NCBI GenBank assembly: GCA_022828595.1
Contig: JAKGHH010000005.1
Coordinates: forward strand, 60,135,655 to 60,199,654
DNA length: 64,000 bases
Direction of reading: 5' to 3'
Source of the DNA: Nelumbo lutea
Taxonomy: Eukaryota; Streptophyta; Magnoliopsida; Proteales; Nelumbonaceae
Below the pieces are notes generated by a model. The model saw nothing but the letters and a program-made list of their open reading frames with translations. It was not told where the DNA came from and ran no database searches. Shown here one piece after another: positions 1 to 10,034 of this stretch (the first letter of the stretch is position 1; each line of letters opens with the position of its first letter). The translations under genes were made by a program, and so were the position numbers.

Positions 1-99
1 GCAAGTTGATTAAGAACAGACCTCAGGTTGTTAAGATACTAAGATGTAACTACCAATCTTGATGGAATGGCATGCACAATATAAAAGATCAAAGAAATG

Positions 100-325
100 A
101 AAAGACAGGCATTACCATTCGAACTCTCTCTCACACAACAATCTGTAGGCCACAGGCCCAACATGTTCAGTAATTGCAAATGACCCATAGAACTTAGGTG
201 ATAGTTTGTGCCACCCTTTCTGAGCTAGAGAGGTTTGTCTATATGGGTGTAGCTTTAGATAGACATGCTCCCCAACTTGTCCATGGCAATGGAAGGATTG
301 AAGAAGATGCCACCCATACAATTAG
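100..325 (-). pseudogene. Ty3/gypsy integrase C-terminal fragment
   Basis: Read on the minus strand this short stretch encodes the end of a plant Ty3/gypsy polyprotein: a VGEHVYLKLHPYRQ segment followed by KLSPKFYGSF and VGPVAYRL, which is the GPF/Y-type module that follows the integrase core in chromoviruses. The reading frame is open for about 69 codons from a Met at 321 but has no catalytic integrase core upstream: the DNA at 326-420 does not continue the protein. It is a scrap of an old insertion, not a gene. No LTR or target duplication is visible beside it, so the family cannot be refined beyond chromovirus-like. Confidence 0.75.
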
Positions 326-850
326 ATCAAGTGGCTGAAATGAGGTGTAAGATTGTTGTCATTGAATAATACCATTAAGTTATAAAGAAAACTTTATATG
401 TTGGTAATGAGGATGAAAATGTTATACGGAATAGAGTTTTAGGCAATCAAGAAGCAACTTGTCCAAAAAAATGAGTACTAGTATTGGGTTATGGATGTTT
501 AGATGGATGAGTGAAAAATTAAAACAAATAGGATTACAAACAAGGATGTGCAAATCTAGAAGTTGCCCCACTAAGTGATAAAAACAAAGGAAAGAAGGCC
601 AAGATGATGTTGGCAATGTGAATAAAAAATTACTTGCTGCACCAATTACTTGCAACGTATCAGCCAATATGACCCGATATGTACTGTTCCAACGAAGGTC
701 TGATACATGGAACGTGTAGAATTTACATGTTTCGCTATTTTTCGTGTGTATCAGGCCGTTATGATCCCGATACAAGCAGATACTATAAGTGTATCGGTTG
801 GTTTCATGTTTTCAAATTTGAATTTGAATTCCTTTTATTAATTTCATTTC
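326..850. other. Intergenic, nothing recognised
   Basis: AT-rich DNA. The reading frames of 60-117 codons on either strand are of random composition with no recognisable domain, and I see no RNA gene or repeat edge. Confidence 0.5.
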
Positions 851-1040
851 TCTCTCATTAATTTCGATAATTACTCCTTAGCTACAAGCCATTAATCATT
901 TTGTCTCTCGTTAATTTAGGTAATTAATCCATACTTACAAGCCTTTAACCACTCTCTCTCTCATTAATTTAGGTAATTAATCCTTAACTACAAGCCATTA
1001 ATCACTCTCTCGCATTAATTTCAGTAATTATTCCTTAAAG
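851..1040. repeat. 53-bp tandem repeat, about 3.6 copies
   Basis: Copies start near 851, 904, 957 and 1006. Each has the order TCTCTCATTAATTT, then GTAATTAATCC, then CTACAAGCC and TTAATCACT. Copies differ by a few substitutions and the last is shorter. The function is unknown; it looks like a small AT-rich minisatellite. Confidence 0.8.
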
Positions 1041-2545
1041 CACTTTTAAAAACTACAAATTTTAGCAATAAGAAGATTTGAACCTTGGTCAGTAAATTTT
1101 AAGTCATAAGCTTGCCACTAGGGCATGCCCCACTTGCTTGTCATAATTATATGAGTTTTATTTTTAAGTAAACTTTCTCTTTTCTTAGTGGGTGTTTGTC
1201 AATAAATACTAAAATTTATATATTAATAATAATTAAGATAATTATATTATTTTCTGAAAATTAAGGTATATACATATACATTTTAGTTCTTCCATCATTT
1301 TTTCAACAGTTACTAATTTTATCCCAATATCTCACACTTTATATAAATCATTGAAGTATAGTCATCTACATTTAAATAACTTATTTATAGTTATATAAAA
1401 CTTTTATTTATTTTTATTAATATAAATCTTAAGATTTATTTGACTTTTTTATCAGTAAAAAGAAATTTCATTAATGTAAAGAAATTACAGGGATTATAGT
1501 TTATGAGTAGCCTCGGCTACCCCACTACAGGGAAGATCTATTTGAGTTTCCTAGTGTATCCATAACTATCTTGATTTCTTATCCATATCCATGCATATCC
1601 AAAGTGTATCCTTATATGCCTCTTAAAATTAAGGCTTCGTAGTTTGATCAATTGAGTTGAGTTGATGTATAGTGCCAGTGTTTTTTTCTTTTCTTTTTTT
1701 TATGGGTAGAGATATTAGCACTTCTTGTATTATAAAATTTGGATAATTGATAACAATAACCTTCCTAAATTTAGTATAGAAGTAAATGTCTTGATAGTAA
1801 GGCATTTGCAAGATTGGATTCCATGAAGGAAAGAAAATGGCAGAATCTTTGACAAACAGGGACTGGAAGTTGAGGAGGTAACAAGGAGAGCTGTAGTCAC
1901 AGCCCACTCATGGTTGTCAGTAAAGGAATCAAGGAATGTTCATACTTCATGGGACACACTTTTTGTTGATGATATTGATAGGAGGGATTGGATATTTGTG
2001 TTTGTACAATCAATGTACAGGATCCAAATGAAATAGCATTTTACATATCCTGATTTCCAAGGTGATGTGATATGCACCGTTTCCTAGCAAAAAAAAAAAA
2101 GGATATGCATAGTCTGTATTTATCCGTATGGTAGAAAGTCTGCAGTATGTAGTTTTAGAGTTAGCAGTAGGCACACACACATTATCTGCCTACAGAATAG
2201 CACAAATGGAGAGAACTCAGGAGTAACTTTTCTTTATTTATCCTTGAAGAGATAATTATTAGAGACTGATAAGCATGCCTATTAGAAATGTTGTTAAAAA
2301 GTTGTCTCAATCAACTTACAATTGGGAAATTAAGCCCATGACTGAATTACTGCAGAAAATACAGAGCATGAAACCCATGTCCTGAGAAAGAAGATAGAAG
2401 GATGTGATGTGGGATAGGTCGGGCTCTTTTTTCACTTAGATCTACCTTCAACAAACTGACTTCACAATCCTCAGCAATTTTCCAAAGTGCTAAGTTATGG
2501 TGTTCATCTATCCCATAAAAGATGGCTTTCCAGACAGAGTGCAGA
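1041..2545. other. Intergenic with possible minus-strand LINE 3' tail
   Basis: No gene recognised. At 1436-1475 the minus strand reads TTAATGAAATTTCTTTTTAC then TGATAAAAAA, resembling the 3' tail of the LINE that ends at 16637, so a severely truncated LINE may end here. A run of A at 2089-2100 could be another retroposed tail, but no target duplication is visible. The frame starting at 2497 is mostly low-complexity Lys/Arg codons from the element at 2556. Confidence 0.35.
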
Positions 2546-2555
2546 TCTGCTACCA

Positions 2556-3088
2556 GCGTTTTAAAAGGTGTGGCCGCGTGGGAGGTGTATGCCTGGAGGC
2601 ACTCCCAAAATGCCTTAAGGCGTTGACACTTGACATCTCTGAGACATACGCCTCAGGTGCAAGTCTGCAAGAGGCATATAGCTCATACGCTTTTTTCATG
2701 AGACGTGTTGGAGGCATACACCTAATACGCTTTTATATGAGGCATGTTAGAGGCGTATGCCTCATGCACCTCACGCACACCTCATGTAAAAAGACAAAAA
2801 AAAAACGGAAAAAAAAAAGAAAAAAGGAAATGAAAATAATGGAAAAGAAAGGGAGGATAAGAAAAAGAAGAAAAAAAGAGAAAGGAAAGAAAAAAAGGAA
2901 AAGGAAGGGAAGGAAAGATGAGGGGAAAGAAAAATAAAGAAAAATGAAACCCCCCTTACTCTTCTTCCTCCCCTTCCTCCTCCTCATCCCCCTCCTCTTA
3001 AGGAGGCTTACGCTCCTTATGTTCTGAACACCTCACGCCTCTAGATAGTGGAATGCCTCGCATCACGCCTCCATGTTTTAAAACATTG
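2556..3088. mobile_element. Non-autonomous MULE-like element with 10-bp TSD
   Basis: A 533-bp insertion flanked by the perfect 10-bp direct repeat TCTGCTACCA at 2546-2555 and 3089-3098. The ends are short imperfect inverted repeats, GCGTTTTAAAAGGTG on the left and TGTTTTAAAACATTG on the right. The interior is rich in GAGGCGTATGCCTC-type palindromes and has a purine-only stretch at about 2798-2946. A target duplication of 9-11 bp is characteristic of Mutator-like elements; the assignment to that superfamily is inference because no transposase is present. The element at 28946-29772 has related ends and interior. Confidence 0.75.
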
Positions 3089-3220
3089 TCTGCTACCAAC
3101 AAGACGATACTGACAAAGCTTCCAACATGATCTATAACCCCACATCTCAAAAATGAATACTGTCCCAAAGTATGCAACAGATCTGATTTCTTCCAGACAT
3201 GGACAACAGCTTTAGAAAAA

Positions 3221-4829
3221 AGGCAAATTTCTTAAAGTACCCCTATGGTTTAAGAAATTGACTAACTCTACCCTTACTGCTTATATATTGTCTTAAAGTA
3301 CCCTCAAGTTTTCTAACAATTGACATCGTCATTAAACACTAACGGAAAAAATGAAATGTTGAATTTGCCCTCCACTGTTCCTCAAAATTTCAAAATAAAA
3401 CCCATCTGATGAAAATTTTCAAGTCTGAATGCAACCACTCAGCCTCGTCCCATTCCCATTTCCGGTGGCTTTTTTGACTCACCGGGCAATTGTAGCACTG
3501 GGTCTAAACAATCTAAAGGGTTCAGAACTATTGCGATTCAAACGATTTTAAGCACTGCAAACACTCAAAATAGAAAACACAACTCCACAAAGGTCCGAGT
3601 TGTTTCCATACTGGAATACCTCATTCAGTCTCTTCAAGGCTTCAAACAGAAATAGATAAGTAAATAAACCAGAGGTTCAAATTAACCACCAACAGATTAA
3701 AATGGAAGACCTACAAAAACAAAGATATCGGCGCCAATTCCCGTTCAGGCATTATCTAGGCCTCAACCTAAGTTGCCTATTCCAAAGGTTGTTATAAGAC
3801 AAAAATACAAGTACCAAATGCAGAAATTACCAAACATGGTTGTTCTTCAGAGCAACTCAACGCAGGCAATGATATAGATAGGGCAAAGCCCAGATTGAAG
3901 CCATTGCACTGGGACAAAGTATGGGCAACTTCAGATTGAGCCATTGTGTGAGACCAACTAGAGTCAAGTTCATTTCATTAAGTAGCATATTAAGACATGA
4001 TTACTCTGTGTTGTTCCCCAGTTGTATGGTTTTTAATCTTACTTATCATGCCACTTGTTTACAGATTAAATGAAAACATGATCTATGCTGGATCCCTGTT
4101 GTATGGTTTTTAATCTTAATTACCATGTCACTTGTTTACTGATTAAGTGAAAACATGATTGAGACTCTTTTTGGCTGCAATTCAGAAAATTCGGTTCAGA
4201 AAGAAGCAACTAGAAGTGCACTCCATCCCACTGAACGGGAGAACAGGGTTTTGGACCCAAAGAAGTCTCAAAATATAGCTATACTTCTAAAGAGCATTAA
4301 ACGTAACAAGAGATAAGGTCTCTGAAGCACTCTTAGATGGTATGTTGCCTGGTCTTCTCCCATGTCTGCCCAGTGATACAGGCCTTACAACTCTAGTCTA
4401 TGATTCATGGAAGTCCTTGCACATCTGCTACACATCAAATTTGGTTCATCCTCAGTCAATCAACGATCCATCACCAAAGTCATCTAAAATACAATTTCCA
4501 CCCCTACCACCACCTCCCCATCAGCAGTTCTTAGGAAAGGAAGACCTACAGAAACAAAGGTATCGGCACTGATTCCCATTCAAACATAAGCATTTGAGCC
4601 TAGACCTTTCTTTACTGAGAACAGGGACAAAGGGTAATATTGGATTTTAAAAAAATGTCATATGGTGTCACATGTGTACGGATTGTGACAGAACATTAAC
4701 GGATGCTAACGGTAGGGGTAGAGATAGTCAATTGTCAGAAAACTTAAGGGCACTTTAAGACAATATGTAAACAGTAGGGGTAGAGCTAGTCAATTTCCTA
4801 AACCATAGGGGTACTTAAGAAATTTGCCC
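3221..4829. mobile_element. Non-autonomous long-TIR MULE, 9-bp TSD
   Basis: A 1609-bp element with inverted termini of roughly 150 bp: the left end reads AGGCAAATTTCTTAAAGTAC and the right end, on the opposite strand, GGGCAAATTTCTTAAGTACC, and the match continues inward. The flanks are TTAGAAAAA (3212-3220) and TTAGAGAAA (4830-4838), a 9-bp target duplication with one mismatch. There is no transposase. Inside, a segment near 3705-3765 recurs diverged near 4542-4602, and a 77-bp unit is tandemly duplicated at 4021. It interrupts a LINE fragment. Confidence 0.85.
4021..4162. repeat. 77-bp tandem duplication inside the MULE
   Basis: GTTGTATGGTTTTTAATCTT begins at 4021 and again at 4098, with the same order of motifs in both copies (CCACTTGTTTAC, GATTAA, GAAAACATGAT). 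Two copies, the second diverged by several substitutions. Confidence 0.85.
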
Positions 4830-5175
4830 TTAGAGAAAAGTCTAATAACTGCCAATCCTTCAAGAAAAGGCATGAAGACCGTGTTTAATCTTTTATGTTT
4901 GGTTGAGGCTGAAACTGCCAACCACCTTTTCCTTCAATGTAAATTTACCAGACTTATGTGGGCTAAGGCATTTAGGGATTTTTTAATGGAGAGGATGATT
5001 CCTAGCCACAATAAAAGCCTTTTTTGTACTGGTGCTTTTTATAGGTTCTCAGTCAGAGCAAAGCAATGTTGCATATATTGCTGTTTTCTCATTTTCTGGT
5101 GCATTTGCTGAAAGAAATGCATGGATTTTAGACAACAGGAGCAGCACAGAAGATAAGGCAGTAAAGAAGAACAAA

Positions 5176-6188
5176 GGGCATGTAAGAGAAAATGTTTTTA
5201 TCTTCAATAAATAGAATGATGAATGACATCAAGGTACCAAAACAATGCTTTTATGGATATTCCAAAAGAGGGTTCCATTGTTTGAAGACTGAGGATTTAA
5301 ACCTTCCATTTCTACAATGTTTTAATAACTCCATTTGTGAGTTCTATATAAATGATCCTTTTCTCTTGAAAGGTTAAACATATTTACATAATTAAAAAGA
5401 AAACAAGCCAAGTACAAGTATACCGCATCCACATGTACAACTAACTTCTATACACATAGACTTGAGAGCACCCAAGTAAATGCTATGTTAGATATTATCC
5501 ATGCAGCACACAGAAACTCAAAATTCAGACCAAAAAAAAGGTAGGGGTGATCCTCTGATATCCTTTTTGATTACATCCATAACTGCACCAAGGGAGTGAC
5601 CATCAGAACTGCTTCCAATGAGGAATACTGATTTCAAAAATTCTTCCTTTCTATTCCACTGACACAATCAAGAATATAGTAAAAAGGAAGAACTTTCTTT
5701 CTTTCTTCTTTCTATTTTTTAAATCAGTATTCTATGAGACATTTCACCTTTGTGTAATCCTTTCAATTGCCAAACAGAAATAAAAGATACAATCTTACAA
5801 ATAGAAACTTCAAAGTAAGTTAATTCATAGGAGGTCTGAATTTGTGATGTGGAAAGAAGTGGTTGGCTGTCTCATCTTACAAGCATAAGGTAAAAGAGTG
5901 GCTGGGTAGGTTTGTTCTCCACTAAGTTGGTCCAATATTAATCATTTCTTTAGTGAGATTGTCCAAACCCAAGAGGCAATCTTAAATTGAACTACCTGAA
6001 TATGCACATAGAGATAACTTCTTGTCATCAGAACCCACAATCTCTTGTAGAAATTTCAAAGTGAAGGTTCCCTTAGGATCCCAAATCCAAGACCTAGGAT
6101 TAGTATCAATGGGTATTCAGTTTGATGAATGGTTAAGCAAGTACCTTGGGTTCTACATAAAGTATCTTCAAACACAACCTCATGATAA
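5176..6188. other. Intergenic; ends in left TSD of the large LINE
   Basis: AT-rich with no recognised gene. The last ten bases, CTCATGATAA (6179-6188), recur at 16639-16648 after the poly(A) tail of the large LINE and are read as its left target duplication. Confidence 0.45.
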
Positions 6189-6319
6189 GAGAAAAAAGTA
6201 ACCGACACAATCATTCCAAGAAGAGCAGCATCTTGACCAAAAAGGGAAACATGAAAGAAACAGTCATCTGAAAATAGCCAAAAATAACATAAGTTGTTCA
6301 TAACTATTATGGACTTAAC

Positions 6320-6806
6320 ATGCTCTGCATATCTTCGGTGAACTGTAACGTGAAGAGACGAAGCGACGAAGATTTTCAAGTGGTGAACATGTGGAAATCT
6401 GAACTGATTATCGAAGCGAAGAAAATACTACTTGAGAGTGGAAGGGCCAGAGGTAAGAATCTGCTAAAAGTTAGAGAAGATAGGAAGGCAATGTTACTTC
6501 TGTTTGAGGAAGCTGTGCTATGGTTGAAGGGGTTTATCAATGGAGTACTTCAATCGCTCAGAACAGTAGGGTGGAAAAATGTATTAGAGCTGGAAAGGAA
6601 GAAATACAAAGCGGGGCTGAAGCGCAATGGGAAAGGCTGATTCATTACCATCTCAGAATACTTTGGTGATAGGAAACAAATGGTTTGTTTACCGGAAAGG
6701 AAGCAGGCACAAGGGTGGACAGCTTTTGCAGATGAGTAACAGCAGTTTCTCGTCCCTGTTGACAGGCACTTACATAAGGAGCATGAGAAAGAACAAAGTA
6801 CAGAGG
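6320..6806 (+). pseudogene. LINE ORF1 remnant, first part
   Basis: A mostly open stretch encoding a basic/acidic protein without a domain I can name. It includes KKILLESGRARGKNLLKVRE and, one frame over, SEYFGDRKQMVCLPERKQAQ, a pattern I associate with the first ORF of plant retroelements. The frame change near 6640 indicates a broken gene. It stops at the chromovirus target site (ATAGC, 6807-6811) and resumes in the inverted piece at 8383-8494 and after 8772. Its position upstream of the endonuclease supports ORF1; the function (nucleic-acid chaperone/RNA binding) is inferred from position only. Confidence 0.5.
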
Positions 6807-6811
6807 ATAGC

Positions 6812-7379
6812 TGTTATGGACACATTCCTCGGAAAGACGTACCATCGCCGCCGGCAGCAACAGGAACCTGACCCACCGCCAGATTAGATTAGATCATCTT
6901 GTTTGTTCTTATCTTATTCTATTGATCTTATCCTATCTTGTTAGTAAGTTATCAGATTAGGATTAGCTTATCTTATTATCAGATTAGGATTAGTTTATCT
7001 TGTTATCAGATTAGGATTAGCTTATCTTATCCTTAGCAAGATAGAATTGGAAGTCTCCCTATTCAGCAAGGAGACAACCTAAGATTAGGACTCTTGTAAT
7101 CTCCTATTTAAGGAGACACCATTATTGAATGAGGATATTGAATATTCAGTCAAGAAAGAGAGTAAAGGAGAGTTAGGTGATCTCTTGAACAAATCACCAT
7201 TAGGGCGCCTAGATAGGTTCATCAAGAGCAGGGAGGAACAAGGGAACACAGAGGGTTTTCCTCGTGGACCGACCCATGACGAGATCCTATTCGCGGGCCC
7301 ATAACAACTTGCTAGGGAAAACAAAGGGTTTTCCCCGTGGACCGACCCATGACGAGATCCTATTCGTGGGCCCATAACA
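6812..7379 (+). repeat. Left LTR with 73-bp terminal duplication
   Basis: The LTR starts TGTTATGG and ends CCATAACA at 7306. The last part plus ACTTG is then repeated once, so a second LTR end occurs at 7379. The right LTR copy matches only the first version, so the duplication arose in this LTR after insertion or was lost from the other. A minisatellite with the unit TTATCAGATTAGGATTAGC occupies about 6947-7026 and recurs with one more copy in the right LTR (8283-8380). Confidence 0.88.
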
Positions 7380-7382
7380 ACT

Positions 7383-7394
7383 TGGTATCAGAGC
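7383..7394 (+). other. Primer-binding site (initiator tRNA-Met type)
   Basis: TGGTATCAGAGC lies four bases after the LTR end. This is the classic plant retrotransposon primer-binding site, complementary to the 3' end of initiator tRNA-Met. Confidence 0.9.
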
Positions 7395-7402
7395 CGGTCG
7401 TC

Positions 7403-7750
7403 ATGGGAGATCTGCAGCAGCTATCATCCAGGGTCCACGAACTGGAGCATAGGCTCGTAGAAACCAGCAGGGAGGTTCGTGAGGTCAAAGACGATGTCCG
7501 GGAGCTGCGACGCTTGCTGGAATCGTATTTCTCTAACAGGGAGAGGAATCTAGAAGGGGCTGTAACCACAAACGGCCTCCGACCAGACTTGACGGAGTCG
7601 TCTGGCGCACAACAGCAGCAGCAGCAGACTCTTCTTGGTCCACAGCAGCAGCAACACCCTCAGCCACAGCAGCCAGACAACCAACAACAGCAGCAACTGC
7701 AGCAGCAGAAGCAACAACATGATCAACAACAGCAACAACAGCTTCTCTGA
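7403..7750 (+). pseudogene. Chromovirus gag N-terminal remnant, coiled coil and poly-Gln
   Basis: The ATG at 7403 follows the primer-binding site in the normal place for gag. Residues 1-50 have heptad-spaced Leu/Val with alternating charge (LSSRVHELEHRLVETSREVR), a likely coiled coil, followed by a Gln-rich tail encoded by CAG/CAA repeats (about 7610-7745) and a stop at 7750. The capsid domain and zinc knuckle are absent, so the protein would be only about 115 residues. The Gln run probably grew by slippage after the internal deletion. Confidence 0.75.
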
Positions 7751-7774
7751 GCAGCTATTACTAGTCCTAGTGTA

Positions 7775-8145
7775 GTTGCCCCGAAACTGGCCCCTAAGTC
7801 CTATGGGCCCTTCAAGGTTCTACAACGGATTGGCAGTGTGGCCTACCAGCTGGAACTACCAGAGACCAGCCGGATTCATGATGTCCTCTACATCGCCTTG
7901 CTGAAACCATTTACGGGTGTTCCTCCGGACCAAGTCCCCTCCCTGCCACCCCTGCAAGATGGCAAACTGATTCCCCAACCTAAAGTTGTCATCTGCTCTT
8001 GTTTCAATCAAGGAGTTCTTGAAGTCTTGGTGAAATGGTGTAGCTTACCATCGGCCGAAGCCACATGGATCCCATTGACAGAGTTCCAAGCCACATATCC
8101 GGAGTTCGAGCTTGAGGACAAGCTCGTAGTCCAAGAGGGGAGTAA
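7775..8145 (+). pseudogene. Chromovirus integrase C-terminus and chromodomain
   Basis: Starts in KLAPKSYGPFKVLQRIGSVA, the GPF/Y module, then the linker SRIHDVLYIALLKPF and a chromodomain-like end (VLVKWCSLPSAEATWIPLTE and FQATYPEFELEDKL), the arrangement of plant chromoviruses, in which the chromodomain directs integration into heterochromatin. The frame stays open into the right LTR, as is normal for this group. The integrase core and all upstream enzymes were deleted, so it cannot act by itself. Confidence 0.88.
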
Positions 8146-8382
8146 TGTTATGGACGCATTCCTCGGAAAGACGTACCATCGCCGCCGGCAGCAACAGGAA
8201 CCTGACCCACTGCCAGATTAGATTAGATCATCTTGTTTGTTCTTATCTTATTCTATTGCTCTTATCTTATCTTGTTAGTAAGTTATCAGATTAGGATTAG
8301 CTTATCTTATTATCAGATTAGGATTAGTTTATCTTGTTATCAGATTAGGATTAGTTTATCTTACTATCAGATTAGTTTATCC
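8146..8382 (+). repeat. Right LTR, forward part
   Basis: Starts TGTTATGGACGCATTCC and follows the left LTR closely, including the 25-bp minisatellite, to about 8382, where the match stops at the inversion breakpoint. Confidence 0.88.
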
Positions 8383-8771
8383 CAATCACCTTGTCAGTCT
8401 CAAATCACACCTTCATCCCTCTATTTGAACTTGCTATTGCCTCTCCACAACTATAGGAACTCTGCTTTAATGGCTGGCTTGAGTATTTATGAGGGCTATT
8501 GTTATGGGCCCGCGAATAGGATCTCGTCATGGATCGGTCCACGAGGAAAACCCTCTGTTTTCCCTTGTTCCTCCCTGCTCTTGATGAACCTATCTAGGCA
8601 CCCTAATGGTGATTTGTTCAAGAGATCACTTAACTCTCCTTTACTCTCTTTCTTGACTGAATATTCGATATCCTCATTCAATAATGGTGTCTCCTTAAAT
8701 AGGAGATTACAAGAGTCCTAATCTTAGGGAGTCTCCTTGCTGAATAGGGAGACTTCCAATTCTATCTTGCT
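8383..8771 (-). repeat. Inverted segment: LTR end plus LINE flank
   Basis: 8500-8771 is the reverse complement of 7035-7306 (272 bp in each). 8495-8499 is the inverted target duplication. 8383-8494 read on the minus strand is open for about 30 codons after the target site and would rejoin the LINE ORF1 reading STEDS at the left junction. The simplest reading is a single local inversion of about 389 bp with one breakpoint in the LTR and one in the LINE. Confidence 0.82.
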
Positions 8772-9977
8772 GATGGAGCGTGGTATAGAGTTTGGCTGGT
8801 TTCAGAGGTAGAGGCGAAGCTCTGGGGACGAAGAACCAAGGTAGAATACGATGCTGATGTGATGGGCTGGACTACATGTGGCACATAGGTGTTGGCAAGA
8901 AGGGTCGAAGAACATTACATGCCTAAAGGGGAAGCTGTAAAGTCGAAGGAAGAAAACCAAAAGACACGCAAGCTATTAAAAGAAAAAATAATTGAAAGAT
9001 TTTGAATTAAATGGGAAATTAGGGGCTCGGGATTCATTTGTTGACGTGGTTAAGAAGGGGGGTGGACCAGTCAAAGGTTTGGTGTGGGCCGGTCTATCTG
9101 AACCAATAGGAGGACAGACTGGTTCAAATAAGGGTTCGAAACCTAATCTACGTGACTGTTTAAGTGAGCACATGGATCGGGGGAAGGTAGTGTAGACTAT
9201 AGACGATAGAAATCGTCTATCTTCTTCTTCATTGAAAAGGCTCTTGGGGGCACCCCAGTTTGGACCAGGCAGACATAGCAGACCACAGGTTCCTTAAAAT
9301 GGATCTCTTGCCCAGTTTCTGATAGGAAAAAGTAGACTGCACTCCACCTCAGAATTCTGAATTAAACTGCAGACCTATAACAATTCAAAATTATAAGCAC
9401 CTCCACCTATAACACCTATACCCGCCCGCGAATTGGCATCAATTCCAAGCTGGCACCTACCCCCAACTGTACGATGGGGCTAAGATTTCTGGGGTGGACT
9501 GAACAGTAAAAACCCCTTTCTGATATACCTTGGGAGGGCCAATCATCACAGGGTCAGCCAAATCCCAGGTACACAAGAGAATGCAACAAGGAGAAGGAGG
9601 ATATCGATGAGGGGTGGGTAGACTGCAACTTGGAAGAATTAGAAGTGGAAGAAGACTCGGACAACCAATCCAACATAGGATGTGTCGAGTTCGAGAAGAT
9701 GCTAGAGGAGGTAGTGGAAACTTTAAATCTTGGTATGCTGTTTACACAAGAAGTAGAAGAAGATTTTTGCAAAGAACAACCTCTTCGCTGTGTCAGTAAA
9801 GAGCCAATCATCACAAGGGGACACATACCTAATTTTGGGGATGAAAACTCAGACTCACACTCAGAAGCTCCATTGCCAAATCTTTCTGACAGACAGGAGA
9901 GGTGTAAGGAAGTATTTGAAACTGCCCAGAAGCAAGACAAGGTTACAGAAGTGAGGGGCAAACAGGAGGGTGAGAGA
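8772..9977 (+). pseudogene. LINE ORF1 remnant, second part
   Basis: Resumes right of the inversion with AWYRVWLVSEVEAKLWGRRT and continues through several frames with stops (for example VDVVKKGGGPVKGLVWAGLS near 9040). An acidic stretch from 9630 (MEELEVEEDSDNQSNIGCVE) is open until the target site of the second LINE. No zinc knuckle was recognised. It is assigned to ORF1 because it lies between the 5' part and the endonuclease of the same LINE and the second LINE's TSD interrupts it. Confidence 0.5.
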
Positions 9978-10034
9978 AGAGATCACTGTATAAATCCCTT
10001 TGCTCTTCTCAGGGACAGCGGGGCTTTCCAACCA

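Larger units (their letters stand above)
3165..5175 (+). pseudogene. LINE 3' fragment (zf-RVT region) split by a MULE
   Basis: The right part (4830-5175) encodes HLFLQCKFTRLMWAKAFRDF, the His/Cys half of the zinc-binding domain that follows plant LINE reverse transcriptase, and in a shifted frame ERNAWILDNRSSTEDKAV, the linker before RNase H. Removing the element at 3221-4829 joins TWTTAL to EKSLITAN, the usual start of this domain, so the LINE also lies left of the MULE, to at least about 3165. No poly(A) tail or target duplication was found, and no RNase H follows. Several frameshifts; not functional. Confidence 0.65.
6812..8771 (+). mobile_element. Internally deleted chromovirus with inverted right end
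   Basis: A Ty3/gypsy chromovirus remnant: left LTR (6812-7306), primer-binding site, a gag N-terminus, then directly the integrase C-terminus with chromodomain and the right LTR. The middle of gag and almost all of pol are missing at about 7750-7775. The right LTR runs forward only to about 8382; its last 272 bp lie in reverse orientation at 8500-8771. The base string after that inverted end is GCTAT (8495-8499), the reverse complement of ATAGC found left of the first LTR (6807-6811), so inverting 8383-8771 back restores an ordinary 5-bp target duplication. Confidence 0.88.

Noticed and set aside
1075..1130. tRNA-like string GATTTGAACC with CACTAGGGCATGCC, also faintly near 40700 and 22320
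   Set aside because: No cloverleaf can be drawn and no A box is present; at best a decayed tRNA-derived relic, too weak to annotate.
2497..2937. 146-codon frame, Lys/Arg-rich
   Set aside because: It runs through the MULE-like insertion and its purine-only tract; the start lies outside the element and the end inside, so composition, not selection, keeps it open.
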